This document shows, piece by piece, positions 10,550 to 21,750 of a stretch of 64,000 nt of DNA. Origin of the DNA: Topomyia yanbarensis (Eukaryota > Arthropoda > Insecta > Diptera > Culicidae); assembly GCF_030247195.1 (NCBI RefSeq), contig NC_080672.1, positions 396,011,037-396,075,036 of the forward strand, given 5' to 3'. A program made the translations under genes and the position numbers. Below the pieces are notes generated by a model. It worked only from the letters and a program-made list of their open reading frames with translations. It made no database searches and was not told the origin of the DNA. Within the stretch, counting starts at the first letter, position 1, and every line of letters begins with the position of its first letter.

Positions 10550-12378
10550 GCATGCATGGGTGAGAATGCTGCAACACCACACGAGGGCGAACGAGGCGCG
10601 ATATAAACAGGCAGAACTCGGTTTTCCGGACCAAAAAGCGCCAGCAGGAAGACCGAGATCGCGAAGCGATGGAGCAGCTGTACCGCGCTAAAGACACACG
10701 GAAATTCTACGAGAAGTTGAACCGCTCGCGCAGGGGCCACGTACCACAGGTCGACATGTGCAGAGATACAAACGGGAATCTTCTCACGGACCAGTGTGTA
10801 ACGTGTAACGCACCTGGGAGCACGCGCGGAAGACATTACACTACCGGCTCCGGTTCTCCAAGAAATCCAGGAGGAGATCAGCCGGCTCAAAAATAATAAA
10901 GCCGCTGGGGTTAACCAAATACCAAGCGAGCTACTAAAACACGGTGGCGAGCCACTGGCTAAAGCGCTGCACTGGGTGATTACCAAGATTTGGGAGGAGG
11001 AGATTTTACCGGAGGAGTGGATGGAAGGTGTCGTGTGTCCTATCTACAAAAAGGGCGACAAGCTGGATTGCTGTAATTACCGAGCAATCACCCTGCTGAA
11101 CGCCGCCTACAAGGTGCTCTCCCAAATACTATGCCGTCGACTATCACCAATTGCAAGAGAGTTCGTGGGGCAGTACCAGGCGGGTTTCATGAGCGAACGA
11201 TCTACCACGGACCAGGTGTTCGCTCTTCGTCAAGTACTGCAGAAATGCCGCGAGTACAATGTGCCCACACATCATTTGTTCATCGACTTCAAAGCCGCAT
11301 ACGACACTATCGATCGAGATCAGCTATGGCAGATTATGCACGAGTACGGATTGCCGGACAAACTGACGCGATTAGTGAAGGCGACGATGGATCGGGTGAT
11401 GTGCGTAGTACGTGTCTCAGGGACGCTCTCGAGTCCCTTCGAAGGGTTACGGCAAGGTGATGGTCTCTCGTGTCTGTTATTCAACATCGCGCTGGAAGGT
11501 GTAATAAGAAGAGCAGGGATCGACACGAGTGGTACGATTTTCACAAAGTCCGTTCAGCTACTTGGCTTCGCCGATGACGTTGATATTATTGCACGAAACT
11601 TTGAGAAGATGGAGGAAGCCTACATCAGACGGAAAAGAGAAGCCAAGCGCGTCGGACTTGCCATCAACACGTCGAAGACAAAGTACATGATAGGAAGAGG
11701 TTCACGAGAAGAGAATGACAACCGCCCGCTTCGAGTTTGCATCGGTGGCGACGAAATCGAGGTGGTTGAAGAGTTCGTATACTTGGGCTCACTGGTACCA
11801 GCAGAGAGATTCGTAGACGCATCGTGGCAGGAAATCGTGCTTACTTTGGCCTCCGCAAGACACTTCGGTCGAACAGAGTTCGCCGTCGTACGAAGTTGAC
11901 CATCTACAAGACGCTGATTAGACCGGTAGTTCTCTACGGGCACGAGACCTGGACCATGCTCGTGGAGGACCAACGCGCACTTGGTGTCTTCGAACGGAAA
12001 GTGCTGCGTACCATCTACGGTGGAGTGCAGATGGAAGACGGCACATGGAGACGGCGAATGAACCATGAGTTGCATCAGCTGTTGGGGGAACCGCCCATCT
12101 GTCATACCGCGAAAATCGGACGACTACGGTGGGCCGGGCACGTAGCCAGAATGTCGGACAATAGCCCGGTGAAAACGGTTCTCAATTGCAATCCGACCGG
12201 TACAAGAAGACGTGGCGCGCAGCGAGCACGATAGATCGACCAGGTGGAAGACGATTTGCGGACCCTTCGCAGACTGCGTGGCTGGCGACGCGCGGCCATG
12301 GACCGAGTGGAATGGAGGAATCTTTCGTATACGGCACAGGCCACTTCGGCCTTAATCTGTTAATAAATAAATAAATAG
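10550..12378 (+). mobile_element. 5'-truncated RTE-like non-LTR retrotransposon
   Basis: Inserted in LTIR copy B: the flanks 'gtatagaaacaatac' and 'gaatatagttttaagac' are continuous in copy A (about 749-795), which acts as an empty site. The 3' end is a short tandem tail (TAAATAAATAAATA) immediately after the stop codon, typical of RTE-clade elements. Only the C-terminal part of the endonuclease/RT polyprotein is present. The 5' junction is approximate. Confidence 0.8.
10575..12363 (+). pseudogene. Reverse transcriptase (LINE ORF2), broken
   Basis: The longest intact part, through 11899, holds the RT domain: SRLKNNKAAGVNQIPSELLK (finger), YRAITLLNAAYKVLSQI, QAGFMSERSTTDQ, HLFIDFKAAYDTIDR (first catalytic Asp), GLRQGDGLSCLLFNIALE and LLGFADDVDII (catalytic Asp pair). 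Upstream, frame changes occur near 10640 and near 10810-10850. Downstream, a frameshift at about 11815-11830 passes to a C-terminal region with YGHETWTM, ERKVLRTIYGG and RLRWAGHVARM. A stop at 12232-12234 replaces the expected Trp of RARWIDQV, and the frame then stays open to TAA at 12361-12363. There is no RNase H domain. The C-terminal LRWAGHVARM style fits RTE-type elements; other clades are possible. Confidence 0.88.
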
Positions 12379-12554
12379 AATATAGTTTTAAGACAAATGT
12401 TATCTATAAAAATAAGTAAATAATTATGTAAAATTCAATACATAATGATTATTTCCTTCCTAAGAACTAATCAAGAAAATAAAGAAGTACTAGTGGAATA
12501 GTTGTTTAATGGCATGAACTCTTTTCAATGGGATTCTTGATTAATAATAATAGT

Positions 12555-13057
12555 TGCCATATTAGAAAATATCTGTTCACAAACTGAGTTTTATTGGATT
12601 CTGAGATGATTATGACTTTCATTGGTTTAGTTTTCGACAAAAAATCACAAAAAAATCATTTTGGACAAGGAAAAGTTTTTTTCAAATAACTTTTTTTCTT
12701 TGAAAGTTCCCAACTTGATTTTTTGACGGTAGGTAGGGAACATAATTACCCATCTTGGAACAAAATTTCATCCAAATTTTTTTTCAGTGTAGGATTTGAT
12801 GAAGAATTTTTTCAATATTTTTATTAAAATCACTTCTGCAACATTTTTTTGTAGGATTTGTCATTTGTAGACTATAGCCATGTGAGAAAAAATCTGGTAA
12901 AAAAGTTTGACCGTTTTCAAAAGACAGTCTAGATCATTTTTGGAAAAGCAAAGTGTCCAAAGTGGCTTTCTGTGACAAAGTCTTCATCTACAGAAAGTTT
13001 CATTAAAATCTGAGAGGGTGCTGCCAACTCTGAATACGATTTAGCGCGAAATTCGTC
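12555..13057. repeat. Right terminal arm of LTIR copy B
   Basis: Same orientation as 1972-2545. Slightly shortened relative to it by internal deletions around 12780 and 12830. Ends gcgcgaaattcgtc. Confidence 0.85.
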
Positions 13058-13318
13058 AGTTTTTATTTTACACTAAAGAAACCTTTGTGCAACTTTAAGA
13101 TTATTTTGGGCGAACAATTCGTTCATACACACCAACTACTAAACAATTCTCGTTTCAAAGTTATAAGAACTTTTACATAAAAAATGTAACTATGAATGGT
13201 TTCGTACAGAAAACTTTCGTAAAATTTACGATTTTTTCGTACATATGATGAATTATTCGTAGTCACTTTTATTTCTATTGTGGGTTTTTTTGTGGAATCC
13301 ACGCAACGACTTTGCTAT

Positions 13319-13525
13319 AAAATTATATTATATTATATTATATTATATTATATTATATTATATTATATTATATTATATTATATTATATTATATTATATTA
13401 TATTATATTATATTATATTATATTATATTATATTATATTATATTATATTATATTATATTATATTATATTATATTATATTATATTATATTATATTATATTA
13501 TATTATATTATATTATATTATATTA
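13319..13525. repeat. (TATTA)n microsatellite, about 40 units
   Basis: About 205 bp of perfect pentanucleotide repeat. Any frame through it reads as Ile-Leu-Tyr-Tyr-Ile repeats, which is an artefact. It starts about 260 bp beyond the right end of LTIR copy B. Confidence 0.98.
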
Positions 13526-14671
13526 AAGAATTATAAAAGTGGAAAATGTACTAACATCTTTCAGTTAAGTGAATTTGGTATTCTGGTAACAGTAAATTCA
13601 AATTTAGTGGTATTATTAGGGTTTTTGTTAATTTTTTATTAGAGTTTTTGTTAATTTTCCTCTAAAAAGTACAAAAGTACGTGTGATGGTTTTTTGCACT
13701 GATTTCGACAATCAAGCACTCGTTGGAAAAGTTATACATCTGGCAACGTTTTGGCTATAATAATTATATGCATCACTAAAAAAATTTCAAGCTAAATCCA
13801 ATAAGGAGAACGTACTTTTTTCGATGTTTTTTTTAAATGTGGAGGGTTAAATAATACAATGTACATACCTAGAAAACCAGCGGTTCACCTTTTATTTGGA
13901 GAGTATGAATACTGTAGATTAATTAAAAACTAATAACATAAACAATAAATACCATTCATTGACGCGATATTAAGAAAAATATGTAGTACCATGGATCAAG
14001 TTATTCACCTTAAAACAATCATAAAGCTGTCTGAAGACTGCTTCAGTTTTAAATCAATATCACAAAAGTTATATAAATAAAACAGTTTTTCTAAGAAACA
14101 CACTGTACCTCGATTTGAAATGATAAAATGAAACGTATGACAGATAGAGTTTATACCTGTTCAGCAATAAAATTTGTTGTTCTATAACTTCACTGAAAAT
14201 AATATGGCTATATCCTGAATGAGCAAAAAGTTAATTTCATGATCATGGTAAAATTAGAACCACCCTAACTGTTTTTTAATAAAATTGAGGGGCTCACTAG
14301 CTACGAAAACTTTCCTATACACATAATGAGGACAAGCTGTTTATTTTTAGTTAAAAAATAAATTTTTATTTTATTTTATCTAAATTTGCATTCTGGACTG
14401 CTGTGCATTGATATCAGCACCTTTACTTCATTCCTAAAAAACAATAATTCGTTTAGGGGAGACCGGGGATAGTTGGCGGCGTTTTCAGTTTTCATTTTTT
14501 ACCGTAAAATAGAACACGTTGCATAAAAGGGTAGTATGCTGGCAACATCTTTTATCAATTTTTTCAAAGTGTTTGTTGCATGTTATTTACTTTTATAGAC
14601 AAAAGTATGTGACGCGGAAAACCCGTCATCTTACCCCAGCCCCGGGGCAAGTTGGCGGTATGTATGTGTAC

Positions 14672-15557
14672 TAGGGTGGGACAAAAATTAGATTCCAGCT
14701 CCGAGCAACTTTTTAGGTACCATTTGGGTCCTAGAACAACTGTGCAAATTCTTAGCTCGATCGGTGAAACTATATTTTTGCGCCCACTGTTTAAAGTTTA
14801 CATGGGATTTTCTATGGGAAAATTAACTTTTACAAAATAATTCCTCCAGGAGTCGCCCATTACTTCCTAAAAATAAATCATTATTTGGCTTTTATAGAAA
14901 ATTTAACAAAGAAACAAAGTCTCGAAAACCACGAAACGATCTGACGCTTGAGAAAAAAGTTATTAAGCAGAAACCGATTGATGCTCTGATGATTCATAAA
15001 ATATTCATTTTTTCTAGCACCACTGCTGTTGGTTATCCAATTATACGCAATTTTGATTTAATCCTCTCTTAATGTGACTAAATCGTTTATCTATACTATT
15101 TGGCCACTTCTCAAGGGAGGATAAATTGAGGCTTCTTTTGTACATATTAAGAGGATGTTAAAAATTTTGTATATAATTAGACCGTCAGAAGCAGTGATGC
15201 TAAGAAAAGTGAAATTTTCATCAATCTTCAGGGCATCAATCGGTTTTTGCTTAATAACTTTTTCCAAAATCATCAGATCGTTTTGCAATATTCTAGACTT
15301 TGTTTCCTTGACAAATTTCCCATAAAAATCAGCCATCTACTTATTTTTAGGAGATAACGGGCGACTCTTGGAATAATTAATTTGCAAAAGGCAATTTTCC
15401 CATACGAAATTCCATGTAAACTTTAAACCGTGGGCGCAAAAATATAGTTTCACCGATCGAGTTAAAATTTTGCAGAGTTGTTCTGGGAGCTAATTTGGAC
15501 CCAAAAAGTTACTCGGAGCCAAATTATATTTTTTCCATATAACCATGTCCCACTCTA
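14672..15557. mobile_element. Foldback MITE, TAGGGTGGGAC termini, 8-bp target duplication
   Basis: An 886-bp long inverted repeat. The arms share tttgggtcctagaacaac / gttgttctgggagc, ctcgatcggtgaaactatat / atatagtttcaccgatcgag and gcgcccactgtttaaagttt / aaactttaaaccgtgggcgc. The perfect 8-bp repeat ATGTGTAC flanks it at 14664-14671 and 15558-15565. The same terminus and duplication length occur at 52099-53622. Eight-base duplications suggest mobilisation by a hAT- or P-type transposase. Confidence 0.9.
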
Positions 15558-16299
15558 ATGTGTACGCCAGAAAATAAGCAATCGAATTGAAATTCAATTA
15601 CTTCAATGGTCTTTTCGGAATGTCTTTTCCATAAAATTTCATCTTTACCAACATTTGACTATATTCCAGTCTCTATACCCCGGCCTGTCAACTTCAACGC
15701 GTTCTCCATATTCAAACGCAAATTTTTGATATTCTTCAGGCAATTGTCCGAAGTAAATGTACCCTACATTGACGAGATACACTAGAAAAAGATTCTCTTA
15801 CTTTGGAGTCAATTCCAGAAATAAAAAATTCCAGTCTACTTTCTACTTCTGCCGCAGTCAGACGTACAATCGAGCCAAGTGAACAACAGGCCTCTCGATC
15901 TAGTGTGCATTGTCTCGAGAACAAAGGAAACATCGGATTATTCTTGTCATCATGAGTAAAGTTGACGAAAAAGCTCTACTCCGACCCAACGTTGTGGTCG
16001 TTGACTTTAAATTTTGTGCAAAATGACCGAGTTTTAGTGAAGTGGAATAGGGTAAAGTACCTATTTCCACCATACTAAACAGGTGGCTCACTAATTTATT
16101 AATTTCTCGGCCTACAATCAATGGAATGCGTAAAAATTGACATCAACAGTTTTGCTTCGTTGTTAAGAACCAATATAATAACACAAAAGCGCTGAAAACA
16201 GTGAAATTCTCGTGTTTGAGCTCAACGAAAACTCGAATCGAAAGCCCCTATTGTTGCGCTACTATTTGACTCAATGCGTTGAACAAAGATGGCAGACAC

Positions 16300-17400
16300 T
16301 GCTCTAACCAACAACTTCAAATGGGTAGGGTAATAATAGAAACATGGCGAAAATGGGCTCATCATCCTACCTTCTGAAGGTAAAAAAGCAACTTAGGCTT
16401 GTGGAAGTCTTGTACATTCAGTATCATCATTTTCGCAATGCAGTGTTAATAGCATTCAACACGTTTGCACAAGCCGTGCGTTTCGTTTTGAAGAACAGCT
16501 TAAAACACGTGGTTGAAAGTGACAACGTTGGAACTAAGATTCCCGTATATATTGAGAATGATTATATAGATGTAAGGTAAGATATATGACCTAACACCTC
16601 GTACCCCTCCTGAGCCAATTGCAAAATGCATGACGCAATACAGGGAAGCAGAATCCGTTACACCTGATACTTGGAGAAACTTCATCCCGGGTAGTCCTAA
16701 CGGCGTTTTTGTAGTGAGGATGCGGGTTGAATGGCCTGTACCCTCCTACATGACAATAAAACTCAAAACTCACGGAACAACAATTATGCAAACTACACTA
16801 CGTACCCATGAGGGGCAAACTCCTACGTGCAAGTATTGTAATCAGACAGCTCATCATGGACAACCTTGCACCGAAGATGCAGAGGAAAATGCATCTCAAC
16901 CGATTGCCAACTCATCTAAGGCAAACCAACCTAAAACAGAGTTTTCAATACCAATGCCTGAACCACAAACGGTGGCTAAATTTGTGGCAGCTGTTCAGAC
17001 CATAATGACAACCGCAAAAGAATCATCCAGCACCCCAAAAGCAACTGTAACCAACATCGGCAACGAATGGAGTAACAATGACGACGGATTTACACTGATC
17101 AACAATAAGTGCAAGAAGCAGGGGGAGAACATTTGATCCCGGACACCAAGCCAGCTTCGACCGGGACGTGAAAAACAAGAGAGAATTAAATGACCCCCCT
17201 GACGCTGTTTGCCAACAGACCTCGCGGAAGAAGGTCTCCGCTCGCAATAAAAAGTTGCGCACACGAGATCCAAATAATTAATTTTTGTTTGTATTTTTAT
17301 TTTTACATGTATTGTAAACGTATAAAAGATCCACGGCTCCGTTAGCGGTAGCGTGTTAAATAAACGAATAAAAAAAGAAATAAAAATTTAAACAAAAATT
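16300..17400 (+). mobile_element. ORF1-only non-LTR retroelement, copy 1
   Basis: A gag-like ORF1 (16344-17136) is followed after only about 170 bp by a 3' tail containing attgtaaacgtataaaagat, ccacggctcc and gtgttaaataaacgaataaa. The same combination of zinc-knuckle ORF1 and tail recurs at 21055-21750. No ORF2 (endonuclease/RT) lies between ORF1 and the tail in either copy. Confidence 0.7.
16344..17136 (+). pseudogene. Gag-like ORF1 with one CCHC zinc knuckle
   Basis: The first part (NTFAQAVRFVLKNSLKHV, then YIENDYIDVR) passes through a frameshift near 16575 into PEPIAKCMTQYREAESVTP, WRNFIPGSPNGVFVVRMRV and PSYMTIKLK. A knuckle CKYCNQTAHHGQPC (C-x2-C-x4-H-x4-C) follows, then a polar tail. 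The layout matches ORF1 nucleic-acid-binding proteins of mosquito Jockey/LOA-type LINEs. The C-terminal 112 codons after the knuckle are intact to the stop at 17134-17136. Confidence 0.75.
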
Positions 17401-18279
17401 TTTGTTTGTGGATAGGTGCAACGTCTATACGTATGCTGTAACTAGTTTCACGCACTAAATAACACAAAATATTTAAACTCAAGAAAATTTACTTAGTATG
17501 CTCGAAAATGCAATATCGCTCACAACTTCTACAAAACCAAATGTTATGCAACAAAAACACATTGGAGAATGTATTTCACACTACTTGAGGTACACACCGA
17601 GAAACAGTGGCGTATGTCTAATAGAAACCGAGGAAAAGGGACTCCGCTAACTTACCCCAACCGCCAACTAACCCCGGGCTCTCCTACCTAATGGCTAATG
17701 GTTCATTACTCTTCATACCAATAGTTGTGCAATTACTGATTTCGGTATCCATAAGAACTGTTTCGGAAATCCACGTATCCTCAATCCTCATACATTTGCG
17801 TTGTGCGCACGTATATGAGCATCACAGCATACTGTGAGTTTGACTGCCACCTTTGTTTATTTTTAAGAACAGATTAGGTTCTGTTTCCATTGTTGCGCAT
17901 TGAAAATGAAAATCAAAATATTCGCGAGTGTCACTGTGTCCGGTTGTATGCATTTTGATGGACGACGAGACCTTTATGAAAGAGGACTTAAACACTTTCG
18001 GGTCTACAATATTACACTGCCGTTGTCGGAAAAGATGTAAGCAATGCGGAAAGGTCGATTCAAGTAGAGAAATTTGGTCCAAAAGTGCTGGTATGATAAG
18101 CAAAGTATTCCTGAGGACTACCATTTCTTACACTACGGGAACTAATAATGAGTGTCAGAAGCGGTTGCTGCATTTGTGTGAGAAGAATAGTACCTCTATA
18201 CTTTTTAGATCGAATTTAGCATCAGTGTCAAAACAAGTTTCAGTTGGCTCACGGGAAAGGTAACGCATTTCGTGTTGAG

Positions 18280-19660
18280 AAAGACATCCATCAACCCAAC
18301 TGCCATTCGTGCAGTGACTCTCAGAGAGATAAGTCGATCTTACCAGTCCGTGCAGTGAAGCGCTATAAAGAATAATGCTAATCCGCTTCCAAGGTTTGCA
18401 TACTCCGCCTCTTCGAGGTTGTGAATTTTTTCCTTCTTTTGGGTGTGTGCGTTTACCGTAATTCGGTCAGTAGAGCAGTACTAGTGTTTCGTTACCTGTG
18501 AGCTGAACCGGAATCCGTTCTAAAAGATAAGTACCGCTATTATATTACCTTCTTTTTTATTGGTTCTAACTAACGTCCACTGGGCAATACGCCCGTGCCA
18601 AAATGACTTCCCCTAACAATGATTTGCCTACCTTCCACAACCGGGCCATAGACCAAAGACAAAAAATGTTTGAATCTATTACAGATTTCGCGAGCTCTGA
18701 CGAAGCGATATTTGATAGCAACAGAAATATCGAAAATTCGCCTTGATAAGGTGGCAAATAGTTTGAAACTATGGACACTCACGAAGGAGTACAGAGTATA
18801 TGTACCAACTACTCTGGTTGAGGTCTGGGGGGTTGTCTCCGATTCGAGTTTGAATTGCAATGATCTGCTGGAACACGCAGTTGGTTGTTTTCAAGACCCC
18901 ATGCTTCAGCGAATCAGTATCTTCATTCAGCAATCGTTTGCATTCAGCATTAGTTGCAGCTGACGGAAAGAGGACATATGTCAATTCAGATTCAGATCGG
19001 GTGACCTTCGCTCAATCTACTCTACCTAACTTCCCACTTCTTTGAAAAGGTTCGTATACCTTTTTGTGACGCGGATCATGAACTGTACTAATTGCAAATA
19101 ATTGGGACATACAGCCTGCGATTGCAGCAATAAGGGTTGTTGTGGGATTGCGGTGGGAATCATGATTCACATGATTCATGTGGAAGGGATATTGTAAAGT
19201 GTCTCTACTGTAGCCCACATGATCTCCCGGACCTGTCCCGTGTACAAATAACGCGAGGATAAAATGAACGTTCCAAGTGATCTTTTGCAGAAATGCTAAC
19301 CCTACGAACATCCATACTAACTTGTCTACACATGAGGGCGCAGGGAACATCTTCTGCTGCGCCTAGAAGCAATAGAAGAATGAAGAAATATTTCTTCACC
19401 TAAGCTTCGTTGTAAAGGACAGAAGGTGTCTCTTCAAGGTCCACCAAAAATAACTACTCGAGGTAGTACTGGTGCGAAACCGAAGCAAGTTGCTACTGGT
19501 CTCAGAAATCTGAGCTCAATAAAGGAGTTCCTAGCACTTCCTGGGACATCAAAACTCCAAGTATTCTCAGACCTCAGAGAAAGAAACCAGCACTGACTTA
19601 ATACATTTCTCTGGATTTACTGTTGGAAAATCAACCTTTAGGGACATGAATGATGAGCAC
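18280..19660 (+). mobile_element. Jockey/LOA-like LINE, 5' end with ORF1 relic
   Basis: A GC-richer leader (about 18280-18600) with repeated cGTGCAGTGA motifs precedes a start codon at 18602, as in the 5' untranslated region of non-LTR elements that carry their own promoter. Downstream is a decayed ORF1. The right boundary near 19660 is uncertain; a facing SINE pair begins at about 19800. Confidence 0.55.
18602..19450 (+). pseudogene. LINE ORF1 relic
   Basis: Opens MTSPNNDLPTFHNRAIDQ and continues FESITDFASSDE, then breaks. Further fragments in shifting frames include YRVYVPTTLVEVWGVVSDSS, LNCNDLLEHAVGCFQDP, VTFAQSTLPNFPLL and a former cysteine-rich region near 19080-19250. Related relics at 40605-41020 and 50030-50440 preserve other parts (VEIDGVITDSRL, AEMLERATPLTP in the latter). 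Many stops and frameshifts; no function is expected. Confidence 0.65.
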
Positions 19661-19809
19661 TAACCGGTAAATCCATACTTTAGAAATTCAGCAAGTTTTT
19701 CTGTGGACGGATTCGAGAACCGGTTTAATTATAGAAGAGATTGTCAACTTCACTAAACTATCAGATAGATAGGGGACTTTCTTTATAAGCTTCCCAAATT
19801 TTTGGCAAA

Positions 19810-19957
19810 GAAGAGCTAATCTCAGCTGACAATGAAGAATCGGTGAAAATTCACCTTTTTGTAGGAAACACTGAGAAAAGATACGTCCTCAAGCAGGAAT
19901 CGAACCTGTGATCTCCCAGTCTCTAGTTGGGTGCGTTAACCACTCCGCCATCGAGGT
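19810..19957 (-). mobile_element. tRNA-derived SINE, second family, minus copy
   Basis: On the minus strand the head reads CCTCGATGGCGGAGTGGTTA with a B box GGTTCGATTCC, closing with TTGAGG to pair with CCTCGA as in an acceptor stem. The anticodon-like loop reads CTAGAGA (AGA, Ser-like). The body continues to aaggtgaattttcaccgatt. The long variable arm expected of a true tRNA-Ser is absent and the body extends beyond the 3' end, so this is a SINE rather than a tRNA gene. Confidence 0.7.
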
Positions 19958-20089
19958 ACTGTTATGATGCTATCACATATTCCCAAAAGTATCGTGACCT
20001 CCAATGTCTCCTAAAAGCAGATCGTTACCCGTCCCTTTCCTCGATCGGGCCAAATCTCTCTCGTTATCTATTTTTAGGTCCAGTGGACT

Positions 20090-20300
20090 GTGCTCTGGCT
20101 TGAGATATTATTGTCACTGTTTGCCCCGTTAGCTATCTCAGTCGCCGCCTTGGGAGATCGTAGGTTCGATTACTGCTTGAGGACATATCTTGTCCCAGTG
20201 CTTCCAACAAAAAATGTGAATTTTCACTGTTTCTTCATTCTCACCGTTCCGGTCATTCTTTCTCTGTCTGTTTTCCAATGGGCACGTTCTTCAAATATTT
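20090..20300 (+). mobile_element. tRNA-derived SINE, second family, plus copy
   Basis: Shares gggagatcgtaggttcgatt, ctgcttgaggacatatct and gtgaattttcact with the minus copy at 19810-19957. Its A-box half is badly decayed, with only 'cgccttgggagatc' resembling the head. The two copies face each other. Confidence 0.6.
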
Positions 20301-21054
20301 TTGATTTTTTTAAAAAATTATTCAAAATTTATTCAAAATTTTAAAGGACGCCTTCTCGCGACAAGGTTTCTAGAGCATTCAAAATTATTTTCGTGAATAG
20401 ATTCTCGCGAAAAAAAACATGATTTGGTAAGAGATCTGTTCCTATAGAAAGAAGCCTTTTTTGTGAGAGACGAGACTAAAACTACGGATAAATACAAAAG
20501 AGAGGGCCTCAACTAACAGATTCTATCTTTTTATTCAGTTCTATTATGAACCAGTTACGTTTTGGCCAGATCTAACCAGCTTCCATTTCAGTAAGACTAT
20601 GAAGTCCAGTTCATTCCATACGAGCTGAATCCACGAAATTGTCTGCATTTTCATTCAGTGGAAGAATATTGTGCGATAATGAGGCGGAAGCTAAAGATTA
20701 AGGGAACAGGACATTGGCTGGATAAAGAATTTGTGTAATCGAATAGCCAAGATCGTGACTGAAAAAGTTGTGCAACGTCTCAAGATCGATGAATGACTAC
20801 GTTTTAGTTGTTTTCATGATATAAAATATAGTTACTTTTGTTTTACATTTAATAACATTTTGGATTGAAGGAATGATGAAAATACACGCATTTGAAAGTG
20901 CTTTATTTCTAAATGTTCAAGTTTTTTCCATTCAGCTTTTTATTCAAAACGACTAAAAAAATATCGAAAAATTATTGTTCTGCAATAAAAATGCCAGTTA
21001 TTTTGTGCTAGTTGTTTTGAATTTTTGATTAAGATCTATCAAGACATGAGCATG

Positions 21055-21750
21055 ATGACGTTAGGGTCAATATCTCTGCCAATATAGAGGATGGTACAAT
21101 CGACGTAAAACTACATGATTTGTCCCCTGGTAGCCTTGATAGCGCAATTCGCAGATTCATGACGCAATATGGTTCAGTGGGTTCTAATCAAAACGGTGCT
21201 TGGATGAATTTCCTCCCCACCATTTCCAACGGTGTTCAGGTGGATATAATGTACCCAAAACGCTCTATTCCTTACATCGTAACCCTGGAACAAGGTACCC
21301 CCTATGCACAGACAACGCTGTGCACCTATGATCAACAAATTGCCACGTGTCAGTTCTGTGAACAAGTTACACACTATGGAAAACCTTGCGTGGAAAACTC
21401 CTAAAAAACTACAACTGCAACCAAAACAAACATCCCGTTTTCAGCGGTTAGATCTTAGGTAATTGTTCAACCAGTGACGACTACTGCCAACCAAGGCCAC
21501 AAGAACGAAGAAGCAGATCAAAACAATCGAACGTGCTCTTCAGGACAACAGCAGCGACGTTAGTATGGATAAAAGTGTTGATCAAGGAAGCCGATTGAAT
21601 GACCGTCAGGCGTTGTCAGGCTACGTAATGTGTTATTTGTGTTGTTATATTATTATATTTTAATAATTCATTTATTGTAAACATATTAAAGACCCACGGC
21701 TCCTTTAGGTTCACGCATCTAGCCGTGTCAAATAACGAATTAAAAACATT
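21055..21750 (+). mobile_element. ORF1-only non-LTR retroelement, copy 2
   Basis: Contains an ORF1 fragment to 21404, a short polar remnant and the 3' tail attgtaaacatattaaagac / ccacggctcc / gtgtcaaataacgaattaaa, matching the tail of copy 1 (17308-17375). Confidence 0.7.
21058..21404 (+). pseudogene. Gag-like ORF1 fragment with CCHC knuckle
   Basis: Reads VNISANIEDGTIDVKLHDLS, then MTQYGSVGSNQNGAWMNFLP, YIVTLEQ and a zinc knuckle CQFCEQVTHYGKPC, ending at a stop right after CVENS. Aligned to copy 1, the same positions (MTQY, W-NF-P, knuckle) are kept although most other residues differ, so the copies are old or from sister families. Confidence 0.7.

Larger units (their letters stand above)
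9274..13057 (+). mobile_element. LTIR DNA transposon, copy B (interrupted by a LINE)
   Basis: Ends are GACGAATTTCGCGC (9274) and GCGCGAAATTCGTC (13057), with inverted arms of roughly 610 bp (left) and 500 bp (right). The interior contains a minisatellite (9884-10010), a transposase remnant (10011-10421), an RTE-like LINE (about 10550-12378) and the 12460-12540 block shared with copy A. Without the LINE the element would be about 1.95 kb. No clean target duplication is visible (TTTT on the left, AGTT on the right), unlike copy C, which has AAAT. See the related copies at 1-2545 and 61235-62920. Confidence 0.85.
14456..17688. mobile_element. TIR element (GGGGAGACCGGGG ends) containing nested insertions
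   Basis: The left end reads GGGGAGACCGGGGATAGTTG and the right end reads, on the minus strand, GGAGAGCCCGGGGTTAGTTG, both continuing GCGG. A second facing pair (ccccggggcaagttggcgg at 14639; taacttaccccaaccgcc at 17649) strengthens the pairing. Between the ends lie a foldback element (14672-15557) and an ORF1-only retroelement (about 16300-17400). No transposase was seen, and a clean target duplication was not found. Confidence 0.65.

Noticed and set aside
13278..13642. Open frames of 82 and 120 codons reading Ile-Leu-Tyr-Tyr-Ile repeats
   Set aside because: They are translations of the (TATTA)n microsatellite.
19879..19957. Possible tRNA-Ser(AGA) gene on the minus strand
   Set aside because: It lacks the long variable arm of serine tRNAs, has weak stem pairing, and the similarity to the copy near 20140 extends past the tRNA 3' end.
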